A DNA stretch of 64,000 bases from the NCBI GenBank assembly GCA_018267315.1, contig JAFDYS010000017.1:33078-97077 (forward strand), written 5' to 3'. This DNA comes from Bacteroidota bacterium (lineage in GTDB: Bacteria > Bacteroidota > Bacteroidia > Chitinophagales > UBA10324). A program made the position numbers and the translations under genes. Of this stretch, positions 18,076-26,806 are shown one piece after another (positions within the stretch are counted from its first letter, which is position 1; each line of letters opens with the position of its first letter). The notes under the pieces were generated by a model. That model did no database searches, was not told the origin of the DNA, and was given only the letters and a program-made list of their open reading frames with translations.

Positions 18076-19242
18076 TTAATGATTCACAATCATTTTGGTC
18101 ATTACCGGTGATCCTTCACCCGCTTTGGTCATGATCAAATAGGTACCGCTGCTCAGGTCATTCACAGCAATAGACCGGATGTGTGAACCGGCGCCATCGT
18201 TGCCGTTGTACAGGTTGCGAACAAACTTGCCGCTGATGTCATATAAGTCGATCGAAACATTGGATGCTTCATTCACACCATAGAGCAGCTTGGCATTGGT
18301 GTTTACCGGGTTCGGCATAAGACCGGTGACTTTCAGATTATCAAAGTTGTCAGCAATACCTACGGGTGCGGTATTGATCGTTACCTTATACCAATAGATC
18401 CAGTTCTGAGCATCGAAATAACCGATCTGGTTACCCTGTGCATCCACATAAATCACATTTACATTCTGGATCACATTGGTGAGAAATGGCGGATACTTCA
18501 TCCAGGATGTTCCATAAATGCTTGGAGAAAGCGCCGCACCCGTACCATCGTCAACCGCGCCGGAAAGCACTGAGAATGTATCCATCTTGGTAGGATCAGT
18601 GTAAACCAACTGCGCCGCAACTTTTTGACCCTGTGCAGGAGTGTATGCCGGTGCATAGGAAAGCACAAACAATTCAGCCAGCCAGTCATTGCTTGCAGAA
18701 AGTCCGTAGTCAGCAGAGTCCTTCTGAGACCAAAGAATGCTACTGTTAGAAGTTGACGGCGCGCCATTGGAATTGGTTTTAACGATCCGCATTTCAAGAC
18801 CATCAAAATTGCCGCTGTTGTTTTCATGAGTTCCGGCAAAGAATACGCTGTCAATAGTATAAGCCACACTTGTTGGGAAAGAATCGGTGAGTCCGATCAT
18901 GGACCAGTCGAGGTAAGTTCCCACCGGATCCAACGGATCAGTGTAACCCACAAAATTGTTAAGCACCACGGCATTGTAGTTTACCGTAGTGTCCGCATTG
19001 GTGTAATTGGAACTATAGCGCCATACATAGAACAGGTCATCAAAATTGGCAGCGCTGTAATCCACATACATTTCATATATGTCGCGTACGCTGCTTTGCT
19101 GAATGGCGGGGCGCGCTTTCAGTTTCCAGAGCTGCTCTTTGGAAACCATCTGCACATCCGGCGATGCATAGCGGTAAGGAATCTGCGCCGACATGGCACC
19201 CGACAGAATCAATAGTAATGCAAGAGTAATTGCTTGTTTCAT
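18076..19242 (-). CDS. T9SS-secreted hypothetical protein
   Basis: 388 residues with a signal peptide (MKQAITLALLLILSGAMSAQ) and a T9SS type A sorting domain in the last 80 residues (VTGLMPNPVNTNAKLLYG, DLSSGTYLIMTKAGE). The middle, about residues 50-290, has beta-sandwich character with patterns such as YTIDSVFFAG and GQKVAAQLVYTDP. It resembles the gene at 19342-20331 in order of elements, and the two may be distant relatives. No catalytic motif seen. Confidence 0.75.
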   Translation of the reverse strand: MKQAITLALLLILSGAMSAQIPYRYASPDVQMVSKEQLWKLKARPAIQQSSVRDIYEMYVDYSAANFDDLFYVWRYSSNYTNADTTVNYNAVVLNNFVGYTDPLDPVGTYLDWSMIGLTDSFPTSVAYTIDSVFFAGTHENNSGNFDGLEMRIVKTNSNGAPSTSNSSILWSQKDSADYGLSASNDWLAELFVLSYAPAYTPAQGQKVAAQLVYTDPTKMDTFSVLSGAVDDGTGAALSPSIYGTSWMKYPPFLTNVIQNVNVIYVDAQGNQIGYFDAQNWIYWYKVTINTAPVGIADNFDNLKVTGLMPNPVNTNAKLLYGVNEASNVSIDLYDISGKFVRNLYNGNDGAGSHIRSIAVNDLSSGTYLIMTKAGEGSPVMTKMIVNH

Positions 19243-19341
19243 TTTTTATGTGATTTTATGAGTGAAAATTAGTGATTTTGATTCAGTAATAAAAAATCGT
19301 TTCGACGTGCAACTGAAAACATGACAATTATATGAATCGCC

Positions 19342-20331
19342 TTAATGAAATACCATCAATGGCTTGGCATATTCTCCATTTTCCGTAAGGAGGGAGAGCA
19401 AGTATAGCCCATTTGGCAATTCCTTCGTGCTGATTTGGTGATCCAATCTGAAATTTTTTTCATCCGCATTCACTGATTTCACCACAAGCCCCGCCGCGTT
19501 TCTGATTTCCAATGCCCTGATGTCGGAATCTGTTATATGATTACTCATCTCAATCCGGACAAAATCATTGGCCGGGCTTGGATACAGGAAGAATGAAAAA
19601 TCCTTGGCAGGTTCATTAATACCCGATAATAATTCAACCTCTGCAACCGGAAAAACAGCGAGGTCAATATTCAGCACCCATGAATTGATCATGGCATGCC
19701 ACGTTCCGTCGTTCCATTGTTCCCACGAATAACCGGGTGTTGCCACACAATCATCATCGGTGGATTGAAGCACCACCGTGTCACCATTCAACAATGGAAG
19801 CTGCACACTTACAAAGAATGAATCTGTGACCGTGACCGGTTCGGCAAACGTGAAAAGCGTGGTTGCACCATCCGTGCTTACCGCTCCGATAGATACCGGG
19901 TTTGAAGCAGCAAGAAGTTCCTTTGGATGAATATATCCGCTATCGCATGACCATATCTTGGCGAAGATATTTTCCTCAGCCACCTGAATCGTTTTGTATG
20001 TAAATCGCATGATGACGGACTGGATAACGGCTCCTTTTCGGTAACCCATCTGAGTCAGAGAAAAAAACTGGGCCTTCTCTACATCACCATATTGATTGTT
20101 TCCGGAAATATATCCCGAGTCGGGAGAATTGTAGTAACCCGTAAAACAGCCAAGCCCCCCTTCATTCCCCGGAATAAAACTCAGTGGCATAAGCGTATCG
20201 ACAAAATCGCGCGTTGAACTGCAACTGAATGACGCTCCATCAAATGAATGAAACTGCGAAGCCGTCCGCTGTGCTGACAGATGCGAAACAACAACCTGCA
20301 TTAGCAAAATGAAGAGGAATGGTAATCTCAT
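19342..20331 (-). CDS. T9SS-secreted hypothetical protein
   Basis: 329 residues. Signal peptide MRLPFLFILLMQVVVSHLSAQ, a beta-rich middle (GYYNSPDSGYISGNNQYGD, VTVTDSFFVSVQLPL), and a T9SS type A sorting domain from about residue 250 (LYPSPANDFVRIEM, LPNGLYLLSLLTENG). Divergent from the methyltransferase gene at 20379, with a candidate -7 box between them. Function unknown. Confidence 0.75.
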   Translation of the reverse strand: MRLPFLFILLMQVVVSHLSAQRTASQFHSFDGASFSCSSTRDFVDTLMPLSFIPGNEGGLGCFTGYYNSPDSGYISGNNQYGDVEKAQFFSLTQMGYRKGAVIQSVIMRFTYKTIQVAEENIFAKIWSCDSGYIHPKELLAASNPVSIGAVSTDGATTLFTFAEPVTVTDSFFVSVQLPLLNGDTVVLQSTDDDCVATPGYSWEQWNDGTWHAMINSWVLNIDLAVFPVAEVELLSGINEPAKDFSFFLYPSPANDFVRIEMSNHITDSDIRALEIRNAAGLVVKSVNADEKNFRLDHQISTKELPNGLYLLSLLTENGEYAKPLMVFH

Positions 20332-20345
20332 CTCTTGAATTTGGG

Positions 20346-20353
20346 CAAATGTA
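20346..20353 (-). promoter_or_regulatory. Candidate -7 box TACATTTG
   Basis: A perfect TAnnTTTG on the minus strand, 14 bases upstream of the ATG at 20331. No clear TTTG at the -33 position. Confidence 0.4.
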
Positions 20354-20378
20354 AATCAAATGAAGTCCCAATTTCGCT

Positions 20379-21176
20379 ATGTTTGAAACGGTGGCAAACT
20401 GGTTTCAGGCAAAAGAATTTCTACGCTACATAGTGCGGGCACAGAGCATTCGTTCCATTCATTCCCCATTTGTTTTCGATTTCGTTCAACAGGTGTTGCA
20501 TGACCCAAGAACCTTTTATTGTTATGATGAAATTGAAAAACTGAGAGAACAGTTGCTATTGGTTGAAGACCTGATCAGGATTACAGATCACGGCGCCGGT
20601 TCTGCTGCTACTACTGCCCCGGCGAGAAGCATACGATCCATTACCAGACATGCGGCCACGCCGGCGAAGTTTGCGCAGATGCTATTCCGGTTAGGGGTCC
20701 ATTACGAATGCAAAAACATTCTCGAGCTGGGAACATCACTTGGCCTCACCACGCTGTATCTCTCTTCCATCAGTCAGGATGCGCAGGTAGTGACCATTGA
20801 AGGCGATCCGCAGCTCGCCGCCCTCGCTGCAAAACATTTTGAATTGCTTAACCGAAAAAACATCTCACTGCTCACAGGCACCTTTGAAAGTCAGTTGCAA
20901 ACTGCAGCCGAAAAACTGGAGCGGATTGATCTGGCCTATATTGATGGCAATCACCGCAAAGAAGCCACGCTGAATTACTTCCATCACTTATTACCGTTCA
21001 TTCATGAAAAATCTGTTCTCGTCGTTGGAGACATCCATTGGTCAAAGGAAATGGATGAAGCATGGAAAGAAATTACTTCATCACCCGGAACGACTGCCAC
21101 CATCGATCTTTTCTATCTCGGATTGGTCTTCTTCAGAAAAGAATTATCGAAGCAGCAGTTTGTGATTCGGTGTTGA
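20379..21176 (+). CDS. Class I SAM-dependent methyltransferase
   Basis: 265 residues. The SAM-binding motif I is ILELGTSLGLTTLYLS at about residue 116. Motif II follows as VVTIEGDPQ, and a catechol-O-methyltransferase-like DLAYIDGNH comes later. VVGDIHWSKEMDEAW near the C-terminus fits the O-methyltransferase-like group. No signal peptide, so cytoplasmic. Substrate unknown. It stands alone between divergent and convergent neighbours. Confidence 0.8.
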   Translation: MFETVANWFQAKEFLRYIVRAQSIRSIHSPFVFDFVQQVLHDPRTFYCYDEIEKLREQLLLVEDLIRITDHGAGSAATTAPARSIRSITRHAATPAKFAQMLFRLGVHYECKNILELGTSLGLTTLYLSSISQDAQVVTIEGDPQLAALAAKHFELLNRKNISLLTGTFESQLQTAAEKLERIDLAYIDGNHRKEATLNYFHHLLPFIHEKSVLVVGDIHWSKEMDEAWKEITSSPGTTATIDLFYLGLVFFRKELSKQQFVIRC

Positions 21177-21181
21177 GGAGG

Positions 21182-21243
21182 TGAATCGTCAATCGTGAAA
21201 CGGGAATCGCGAATCGGCAGTAGTCAATCGTCAATGGTCAGCA
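21182..21243. repeat. Degenerate short repeats (TCAATCGT type)
   Basis: After the methyltransferase stop, the sequence is made of variants of GAATCGTCAATCGTG. It belongs to the same class of drifted low-complexity spacer as the tracts at 48 kb. No gene seen in it. Confidence 0.55.
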
Positions 21244-21261
21244 ATCCCATTCTTAATGCTA

Positions 21262-21780
21262 TCATTCCTTCATGAAAAGTGCGCGCAGTTCATTGGCATC
21301 TTCCACCTTCATTTTTCCTCCGAGAATGAGCCGCACCTGTCGGCGGCGGATGGCTCCGTCATAGAGCCGTTTCTCCTCATCGGTTTCCGGCACCAGTTCC
21401 GGAACCGGCTTGGGGCGCCGGGCATCGTCGAGAGCGACAAAGGTGTAATACGCCTCATTGCACTTCACCTTTTCATTATTGGGAATATTCTCTGACCACA
21501 CTTCTATAAACACTTCCATCGAGGTTCGGAAGGTTCGCGTCACTTTCGCCTTGATGACTACAATGTCGCCCACATCAATGGAGTTCTTGAATGAGACCCC
21601 ATCAACAGAAACAGTAACCACCACAGCCCGGCTGAGTTTGGTGGCGGCTATGGCGGAACATTCATCCATCCAATAAAGTAATCGCCCGCCGTGCAGGTTA
21701 CCCAGCGGATTAGTGTCATTGGGTTGCACCACCTGGGTGAAGATGGTTTCAGTTTGAGCCGGAGTGCGGTGATCTTCCAT
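21262..21780 (-). CDS. Acyl-CoA thioesterase, hotdog fold
   Basis: 172 residues, single hotdog domain of the YciA/BACH type that splits acyl-CoA to free fatty acid and CoA. Family signs are NPLGNLHGGRLLYWMDECSAIAA (the helix with the catalytic acidic residue), VSVDGVSFKNSIDVGD and a conserved YTFVALDDARRPKPVP. Cytoplasmic. It is followed on the minus strand by nothing in close range; upstream lies the lipoprotein gene 20 bases away, so they may be cotranscribed. Confidence 0.88.
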   Translation of the reverse strand: MEDHRTPAQTETIFTQVVQPNDTNPLGNLHGGRLLYWMDECSAIAATKLSRAVVVTVSVDGVSFKNSIDVGDIVVIKAKVTRTFRTSMEVFIEVWSENIPNNEKVKCNEAYYTFVALDDARRPKPVPELVPETDEEKRLYDGAIRRRQVRLILGGKMKVEDANELRALFMKE

Positions 21781-21799
21781 ATGAGAACGGCTGGAAAAA

Positions 21800-22366
21800 T
21801 TATCCTTTCTCGACGATGTATTTGATGATGTATACCAGACCGATCAGAACCAGGATAGTGGCAATAACCCCGAAGAGCCATCCAATCGTGGGGATGAATA
21901 CAAATAAAGCGACAACAATACCGCCTATTATCAGTAGTATTCCAAGCCGCAAGTCATGATCCATATCACCAAAGAGTTGATCCGTGGCTGATTCCAATTT
22001 TTTCTGTTGCCGCTCACTTAGAAGCGGTACGTTGGAGAAAGCATTGCTCTTCGAAACCTCAGTGTGAACAGTTGAACTCCGGGCCATTCCCGAAGTGATA
22101 TCATTCAAATGATCAGCGAATTTTCGCTCCCTGATGATTTGATCGGGTGATGCAAACTGCGCAATAGCGTTGGTCCGCACACCTTGCAAGGCCATTACTT
22201 CATTTACATCCCTAGTCAGTTTTTCTGTAGCTGAGGAACCGTGTTGATCCTTCAACTTCACATACTTCAGGTGCGAATAGTTTCTTCCCTGAAAAACAGA
22301 AGCGCAGGACGAGAGCAACAAAAGAGCAGCAATTGAAAAGATGAAACGAAGGCGATGGAAGTGCAT
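21800..22366 (-). CDS. Hypothetical lipoprotein with C-terminal membrane hairpin
   Basis: 188 residues from ATG 22366 (MHFHRLRFIF), chosen because it gives a proper lipoprotein signal with lipobox LLSSC. A longer start adds 13 charged residues. After an Arg/Lys-rich middle with no recognised domain, the C-terminus has two hydrophobic segments (LGILLIIGGIVVALFVFI and GVIATILVLIGLVYIIKYI) that could form a membrane hairpin. This C-terminal pattern is common in small Bacteroidota lipoproteins of unknown role. Confidence 0.65.
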   Translation of the reverse strand: MHFHRLRFIFSIAALLLLSSCASVFQGRNYSHLKYVKLKDQHGSSATEKLTRDVNEVMALQGVRTNAIAQFASPDQIIRERKFADHLNDITSGMARSSTVHTEVSKSNAFSNVPLLSERQQKKLESATDQLFGDMDHDLRLGILLIIGGIVVALFVFIPTIGWLFGVIATILVLIGLVYIIKYIVEKG

Positions 22367-22411
22367 ATAATATTTGATAAAATTTGTTGAACGGGTTGCC
22401 GGCAAACTTAA

Positions 22412-23329
22412 TCAATGGAAGGCAACTGCGCTGGTAATCTCAATCTGCCTGTTGATGCGGCGCACCATACCACTAATGACGTGCGGCGGTCCGCAGTCAA
22501 TGAATTGCGTAGCGCCGTCAAGCCGCATGTTTTGTATGGTGGTGGTCCATCGCAGCGGGCGAATCTGCTGCAGGGTGAGGCACTTTTTTATTTCACCGAT
22601 ATCAATCGTGGCTACACCGGTTACATTGGGATACACCGGGCATGCCGGTGGATTGAAACGCATCGTTTGCAACCTGATTTCGAGATAGTCCACCACGGGT
22701 TGCATGAGCGGGGAATGCACGGCGCCTCCAACATGCAGATCCACAAAACGGCGTGCGCCGGCACGTGCTAGTTTAATTTTAGCTTTCTCCACTCCTTCTT
22801 CTGTTCCGGCAATCACAATCTGCCCCGGGCAGTTGTAATTCGCCGCTACCACCATCGGGTGCGTGTCCGCCACCACTTCTTCCACAATTTCATCAGCCAG
22901 GCCGATGATGGCGGTCATTTTCGCATCAGCAGCTTTGAATGCTTTTTCCATCTCGCGTGATCGTTCATCCATCAGCATCAGTCCGTCTTCAAAACTCATC
23001 ACCCCATTTGCAACAAGTGCGGTGGTTTCGCCCAAACTGTGACCGGCTACCATGCCCGGCTGAAACTCTTCTCCCTCACGCCATGCTATCAAAAGTGAAA
23101 GCATATAAATCGCATTCTGCGTAATGGTAGTATCGAATAACACTTCTTCCGGTCCGTTGAACATGATATCTGTAATCCGATAGCCCAGCAGTTTATTTCC
23201 TATTTCAAAATAATGGCGGGCAATGGAAGAATTTTCATAGAGCTTTTTCCCCATACCCACGTATTGAAACCCCTGCCCCGGGAAGAGATAGGCATTTTTC
23301 TTTTTTGCTGAATCCGGATTCATGTTCAC
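22412..23329 (-). CDS. ACP S-malonyltransferase-like protein, second copy
   Basis: 305 residues of the FabD fold. The oxyanion Gln is in FPGQGFQ, the nucleophile is about S98 in GHSLGE, the Arg is in DERSREMEKA, and the His is in GGAVHSPLM. All key residues are kept, so it should be active, moving malonyl or a related acyl group from CoA to acyl carrier protein. It lies 33 bases behind a second FabD-like gene with only moderate similarity. One of the two is probably the housekeeping enzyme and the other may serve a different acyl group or pathway. Confidence 0.85.
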   Translation of the reverse strand: MNMNPDSAKKKNAYLFPGQGFQYVGMGKKLYENSSIARHYFEIGNKLLGYRITDIMFNGPEEVLFDTTITQNAIYMLSLLIAWREGEEFQPGMVAGHSLGETTALVANGVMSFEDGLMLMDERSREMEKAFKAADAKMTAIIGLADEIVEEVVADTHPMVVAANYNCPGQIVIAGTEEGVEKAKIKLARAGARRFVDLHVGGAVHSPLMQPVVDYLEIRLQTMRFNPPACPVYPNVTGVATIDIGEIKKCLTLQQIRPLRWTTTIQNMRLDGATQFIDCGPPHVISGMVRRINRQIEITSAVAFH

Positions 23330-23362
23330 GTGTGCATATTCAAATAAGAATGTTCAACATCA

Positions 23363-24238
23363 TCAGAGAGCGGCTGTCGCTACTTCCCGGTTAATCTTTT
23401 TCACCAATCCCTGCAATACATTCCCCGGGCCTACTTCCACAAACTCCGTTGCGCCATCAGCAATCATGGCTTGCACCGATTGCGACCAGCGCACCGGTGC
23501 CGTCAGTTGCGCAATCAGATTTTGGCGAATCGCTGCGGGATCATTCACCGCATTCGCAGTTACGTTTTGATATACGGGACAAACCGGATCAGAGACCAGG
23601 GTTGATAGCAATGCCTCTTCCAGTTCTCTGCGTGCCGGCTCCATTAGCGGCGAATGAAAGGCGCCTCCCACCGGAAGCACCAGCGCTCTTTTGGCTCCGG
23701 CGGCTTTGAGTTTTTCACAGGCCGCATTTACTCCGGCAATGCTGCCGCTGATGACCAGTTGTCCGGGGCAGTTGTAATTAGCCGGTACCACTACATCATC
23801 AATGGATGCACATATTTCTTCTACCACTTTATCATCAAGACCAAGAATGGCCGCCATGGTGGAAGGACTCATCTCACATGCTTTTTGCATGGCCATGGCC
23901 CGCTGATAAACGAGTTTAAGTCCGTCCTCGAAGCTGAGTGTTTTGGTTGCTACGAGGGAAGAAAATTCGCCTAGTGAGTGGCCTGCAACCATGTCTGGCA
24001 TAAAAGTGCTTCCCGCTATCTTCGCCTTTACTACAGAATGCAGGAAGATGGCGGGCTGCGTCACCTTAGTCTGTTTGAGCTCCTTTTCAGTTCCGCTAAA
24101 CATGATATCGGTGATGCGAAACCCGAGAATATCATTCGCGCTTTCGAACAAACTTTTTGCATCAGGATTTGAATCGTACAGGTCTTTGCCCATGCCGGGA
24201 TACTGAGAACCCTGTCCGGGAAATACGTAGGCCTTCAT
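23363..24238 (-). CDS. fabD: Malonyl-CoA:ACP transacylase
   Basis: 291 residues from ATG 24238 (MKAYVFPGQGSQYPGMG), the normal FabD start. An upstream ATG at 24340 adds 34 unrelated residues. It loads malonate onto ACP for fatty acid synthesis. Nucleophile about S88 in GHSLGEFSSL, Arg in YQRAMAMQKA, His in GGAFHSPLM, and an intact GQGSQ loop. It is closer to canonical FabD than the tandem copy behind it. A -7 box lies 61 bases upstream. Confidence 0.9.
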   Translation of the reverse strand: MKAYVFPGQGSQYPGMGKDLYDSNPDAKSLFESANDILGFRITDIMFSGTEKELKQTKVTQPAIFLHSVVKAKIAGSTFMPDMVAGHSLGEFSSLVATKTLSFEDGLKLVYQRAMAMQKACEMSPSTMAAILGLDDKVVEEICASIDDVVVPANYNCPGQLVISGSIAGVNAACEKLKAAGAKRALVLPVGGAFHSPLMEPARRELEEALLSTLVSDPVCPVYQNVTANAVNDPAAIRQNLIAQLTAPVRWSQSVQAMIADGATEFVEVGPGNVLQGLVKKINREVATAAL

Positions 24239-24299
24239 GTTGGATTGGTTTGTATTCAGAAATGCTTCTTCTTCTGGAATGAAGAAACCGGCACCGCCC

Positions 24300-24307
24300 C
24301 AAATGTA
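24300..24307 (-). promoter_or_regulatory. Candidate -7 box TACATTTG for the fabD pair
   Basis: Perfect TAnnTTTG on the minus strand between the folE terminator hairpin and fabD. A matching -33 box is not seen. Confidence 0.45.
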
Positions 24308-24325
24308 GCAAATGAATATGGCTGA

Positions 24326-24351
24326 AGGGCTAACTATCAACGGTTAGCCCT
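24326..24351 (-). terminator. Hairpin behind folE
   Basis: A 9-bp perfect stem (AGGGCTAAC at 24326-24334, complement at 24343-24351) with an 8-base loop, 57 bases after the folE stop. There is no T-run behind it, so termination may be weak. Confidence 0.5.
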
Positions 24352-24408
24352 AAGCAGCGGAAATGAAATCAAATGGGTTGTACGATGTGTAAGTACTCCG
24401 CCCAGCGA

Positions 24409-25050
24409 TCAATCTATGAGATTCGCTGCAACCAGGCGGATGAATTCACTGCGTGTACGATCGTTTTCAAATTCTCCTGTGAAAGCGGATGTGGTCGCCA
24501 CTGAATTCTGTTTCTGTACACCGCGCATCATCATGCACAAATGCTTTGCTTCAATCACCACGGCCACACCCAGGGGATTCAGTGTATTCTGAATGCAATC
24601 ACGTATCTCCAGTGTGAGCCGCTCCTGAACCTGCAATCTTCTGGCAAAGGCATCCACCACTCTGCCGATCTTGCTCAGGCCCACGATGTATCCGTTCGGG
24701 ATATAGGCGACATGCGCACGGCCAAAAAAAGGAAGCATGTGATGCTCGCACATGGAATAGATCTCAATATCCTTCACGATCACCATCTCCCTGTAATCTT
24801 CCTTGAACATGGCGCTCCGTAAAATTTTCTCCGGATCCATCTGGTAGCCGTGAGTGAGAAAATGCATGGCTTTGGCGGCACGCAGCGGTGTTTTGATCAA
24901 CCCTTCACGGTCAGCATCTTCACCGACGTGCTCAAGGATCTTCCGGTAATTCTCAACCATGAAGTTGAGGTTTTCTTCATCGAATACTTCCATTTTAGTA
25001 TAGCGCTTTATCGGTTCGCTGCTTGCAGGCCGGGTTGTTTGCGTTTTCAT
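24409..25050 (-). CDS. folE: GTP cyclohydrolase I
   Basis: 213 residues. It opens GTP to 7,8-dihydroneopterin triphosphate, the entry to folate, biopterin and queuosine pathways. The zinc-binding and active-site motif [21 protein letters not shown], the GLSKIGR segment and the QERLT and HLCMMMRG motifs are all intact, marking the FolE type IA zinc enzyme. The first 20 residues are a variable extension; an internal Met (MEVFDEENL) is an alternative start. The QueD-type gene lies upstream in the same direction, 137 bases away. Confidence 0.93.
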   Translation of the reverse strand: MKTQTTRPASSEPIKRYTKMEVFDEENLNFMVENYRKILEHVGEDADREGLIKTPLRAAKAMHFLTHGYQMDPEKILRSAMFKEDYREMVIVKDIEIYSMCEHHMLPFFGRAHVAYIPNGYIVGLSKIGRVVDAFARRLQVQERLTLEIRDCIQNTLNPLGVAVVIEAKHLCMMMRGVQKQNSVATTSAFTGEFENDRTRSEFIRLVAANLID

Positions 25051-25187
25051 TTTCAGATTTATTTAAATCAAACCTATGCCTGATCAAACAACCGGACTGT
25101 CAAATAGTTTGCATAACTGCAAATTGGATTCTCAATTTCGATAAAAAAGGTGATACGCGCATGCATTTCGTTCAAAAGAAGCCGGCG

Positions 25188-25595
25188 CTAATCACCGAAA
25201 TACTCCGCAAAATTATTTTCGGTTTCAAATAACTTAACACTGTGCAACTCGCAGCCAGCCAGGTATTTTTTTAGCTCAATGAAAATGGCCCTGGCGAGAT
25301 TCTCCGTGCTGGGCATAATACCTTTCAGGAATTCCACTTCGATATTCAGGTTCTTATGATCCAACTGATCGGTGATGCGTGATTGAATGATATGGCTCAG
25401 GTCTTTGAGATTGACGATTATGCCGGTATCAGGATCCGGTTCCCCTTTGACGGTTACATAAAGATTGTAATTGTGTCCGTGATAATTTTTGTTGGCGCAC
25501 TTGCCAAATACTTCCTCATTCTGCTCATCACTCCATTTGGGATTATAAAGCCGGTGCGCCGCATTGAAATGCTCCTTCCTCGTCAGGTAAACCAT
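25188..25595 (-). CDS. queD: 6-carboxytetrahydropterin / 6-pyruvoyltetrahydropterin synthase family
   Basis: 135 residues from ATG 25595 (MVYLTRKEHFNAAHRL), chosen over Met codons at 25601 and 25613 from family alignment and the distance to the -7 box. The zinc ligands are in HFNAAH and YHGHNY, the catalytic Cys is in FGKCANKNYHGH, and DHKNLN is conserved. The substrate is the FolE product 7,8-dihydroneopterin triphosphate. QueD (queuosine) and PTPS (biopterin) cannot be told apart from sequence alone, but QueD is the more usual role in bacteria. Confidence 0.8.
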   Translation of the reverse strand: MVYLTRKEHFNAAHRLYNPKWSDEQNEEVFGKCANKNYHGHNYNLYVTVKGEPDPDTGIIVNLKDLSHIIQSRITDQLDHKNLNIEVEFLKGIMPSTENLARAIFIELKKYLAGCELHSVKLFETENNFAEYFGD

Positions 25596-25610
25596 GGACA
25601 TTTCTTTTCG

Positions 25611-25618
25611 CAAAGTTA
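25611..25618 (-). promoter_or_regulatory. Candidate -7 box TAACTTTG of the QueD-type gene
   Basis: TAACTTTG in the same 17-base context as at purL, 15 bases upstream of ATG 25595. The -33 position is poor. Confidence 0.5.
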
Positions 25619-25662
25619 CCCTTCCGCCTCTACTTATCTATCTTCGTTTTATAAACCCAAGC

Positions 25663-26733
25663 ATGATGCGATCGTCATTATTTTTCCCCCTCTTCATCAG
25701 CGCCTGCTTCGGCATGGCGGGTTGCAAAACGGGTCATGAGACACCTGTCGGACAGAATCAAGCAATGGATTGGAAGTCGTACTTGTCACCTAAAGACACC
25801 GGATTGCAAACCGGTGGCGTGAAACTGATTCCCATTACAACACCAAAAGGAACATTTCATGTGTGGACACAAACCATTGGTAACAATCCCAAGACGCGGG
25901 TGCTGCTCCTGCATGGCGGGCCAGGCGCCACGCATGAATACTTTGAATGCCTGCAGAGTTTTCTACCGGCAGAAGGCATTGAATTCATTTACTACGACCA
26001 ACTGGGATCAGGAAACTCTGACAATCCCAAAGACACCTCACTGTGGGATCTGCCCCGTTTTGTGGAAGAAGTGGAACAGGTGAGAGTGGCGCTCGCACTG
26101 GATAATGACAACTTCTACCTGCTCGGACATTCCTGGGGTGGCATCCTCGCGATGGAATATGCTCTGAAATATCAGCAGCACCTGAAAGGACTTATCATCT
26201 CAGATATGATGGCAAATTGTAGCGTGTACGGAAAGTACGCTGACAGTGTCCTGGCGAAACAAATGGATCCACAGGTGCTTGACACCATTCGCCGGTTGGA
26301 AGCTGCGGGTGACTTTGCCAATCCAAAATACATGGAATTGCTTCTCCCGAATTTCTATGAGAAGCATATCCTGCGCATGCCATCCGATGAATGGCCTGAT
26401 GCGGTGAAAAGAACCTTCAGCAAACTGAACGGAGAAGTGTATACGATGATGCAGGGACCAAGTGAGTTCGGTGTTTCAGGGAAACTCGAGCATTGGGATG
26501 CAAGCACCCGATTGAAAGATATTTCAGTTCCCACGCTGGTAATCGGTGCACAGTATGATACCATGGACCCGAACTACATGAAGTGGATGAGCACACAGAT
26601 TCAAAACGGAAGTTATCTGTATTGCCCCAATGGAAGCCACATGTGCATGTGGGATGATCAAAAAACATATGTAAATGGATTGATCAAATTCCTGCAGGGC
26701 GTAGAGGCCGGAAAAACAAAAGGGATTCTTTAA
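25663..26733 (+). CDS. Proline-iminopeptidase-family lipoprotein (alpha/beta hydrolase, S33)
   Basis: 356 residues from ATG 25663 (MMRSSLFF). An earlier in-frame ATG overlaps the divergent QueD-type gene and would bury the signal. A lipoprotein signal ends in MAGC. The S33 prolyl aminopeptidase signature is clear: HGGPGATHEYF oxyanion loop, nucleophile in GHSWGG, Asp in GAQYDTMDP, His in NGSHMCMWDD. It likely removes N-terminal Pro or a similar residue from peptides at the periplasmic or outer membrane face. Confidence 0.85.
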   Translation: MMRSSLFFPLFISACFGMAGCKTGHETPVGQNQAMDWKSYLSPKDTGLQTGGVKLIPITTPKGTFHVWTQTIGNNPKTRVLLLHGGPGATHEYFECLQSFLPAEGIEFIYYDQLGSGNSDNPKDTSLWDLPRFVEEVEQVRVALALDNDNFYLLGHSWGGILAMEYALKYQQHLKGLIISDMMANCSVYGKYADSVLAKQMDPQVLDTIRRLEAAGDFANPKYMELLLPNFYEKHILRMPSDEWPDAVKRTFSKLNGEVYTMMQGPSEFGVSGKLEHWDASTRLKDISVPTLVIGAQYDTMDPNYMKWMSTQIQNGSYLYCPNGSHMCMWDDQKTYVNGLIKFLQGVEAGKTKGIL

Positions 26734-26758
26734 AAAAGTTATTCCTCACCAAACAAAA

Positions 26759-26784
26759 ACGGCGGATCAAATCTGATCCGCCGT
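26759..26784. terminator. Bidirectional terminator between the peptidase and rplQ
   Basis: An 11-bp perfect stem (ACGGCGGATCA) with a 4-base loop. On the minus strand it is followed by a T-rich stretch (GTTTTTGTTT), which closes the ribosomal operon 22 bases after rplQ. On the plus strand it lies 25 bases after the peptidase stop with a weak T-run. Confidence 0.85.
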
Positions 26785-26806
26785 TTCAACTAAATCCTGG
26801 TTTCGT

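Noticed and set aside
25188..25595. Dihydrobiopterin synthesis as the certain role of the QueD/PTPS-family gene
   Set aside because: Sequence alone does not separate QueD from PTPS; folE nearby feeds both pathways.
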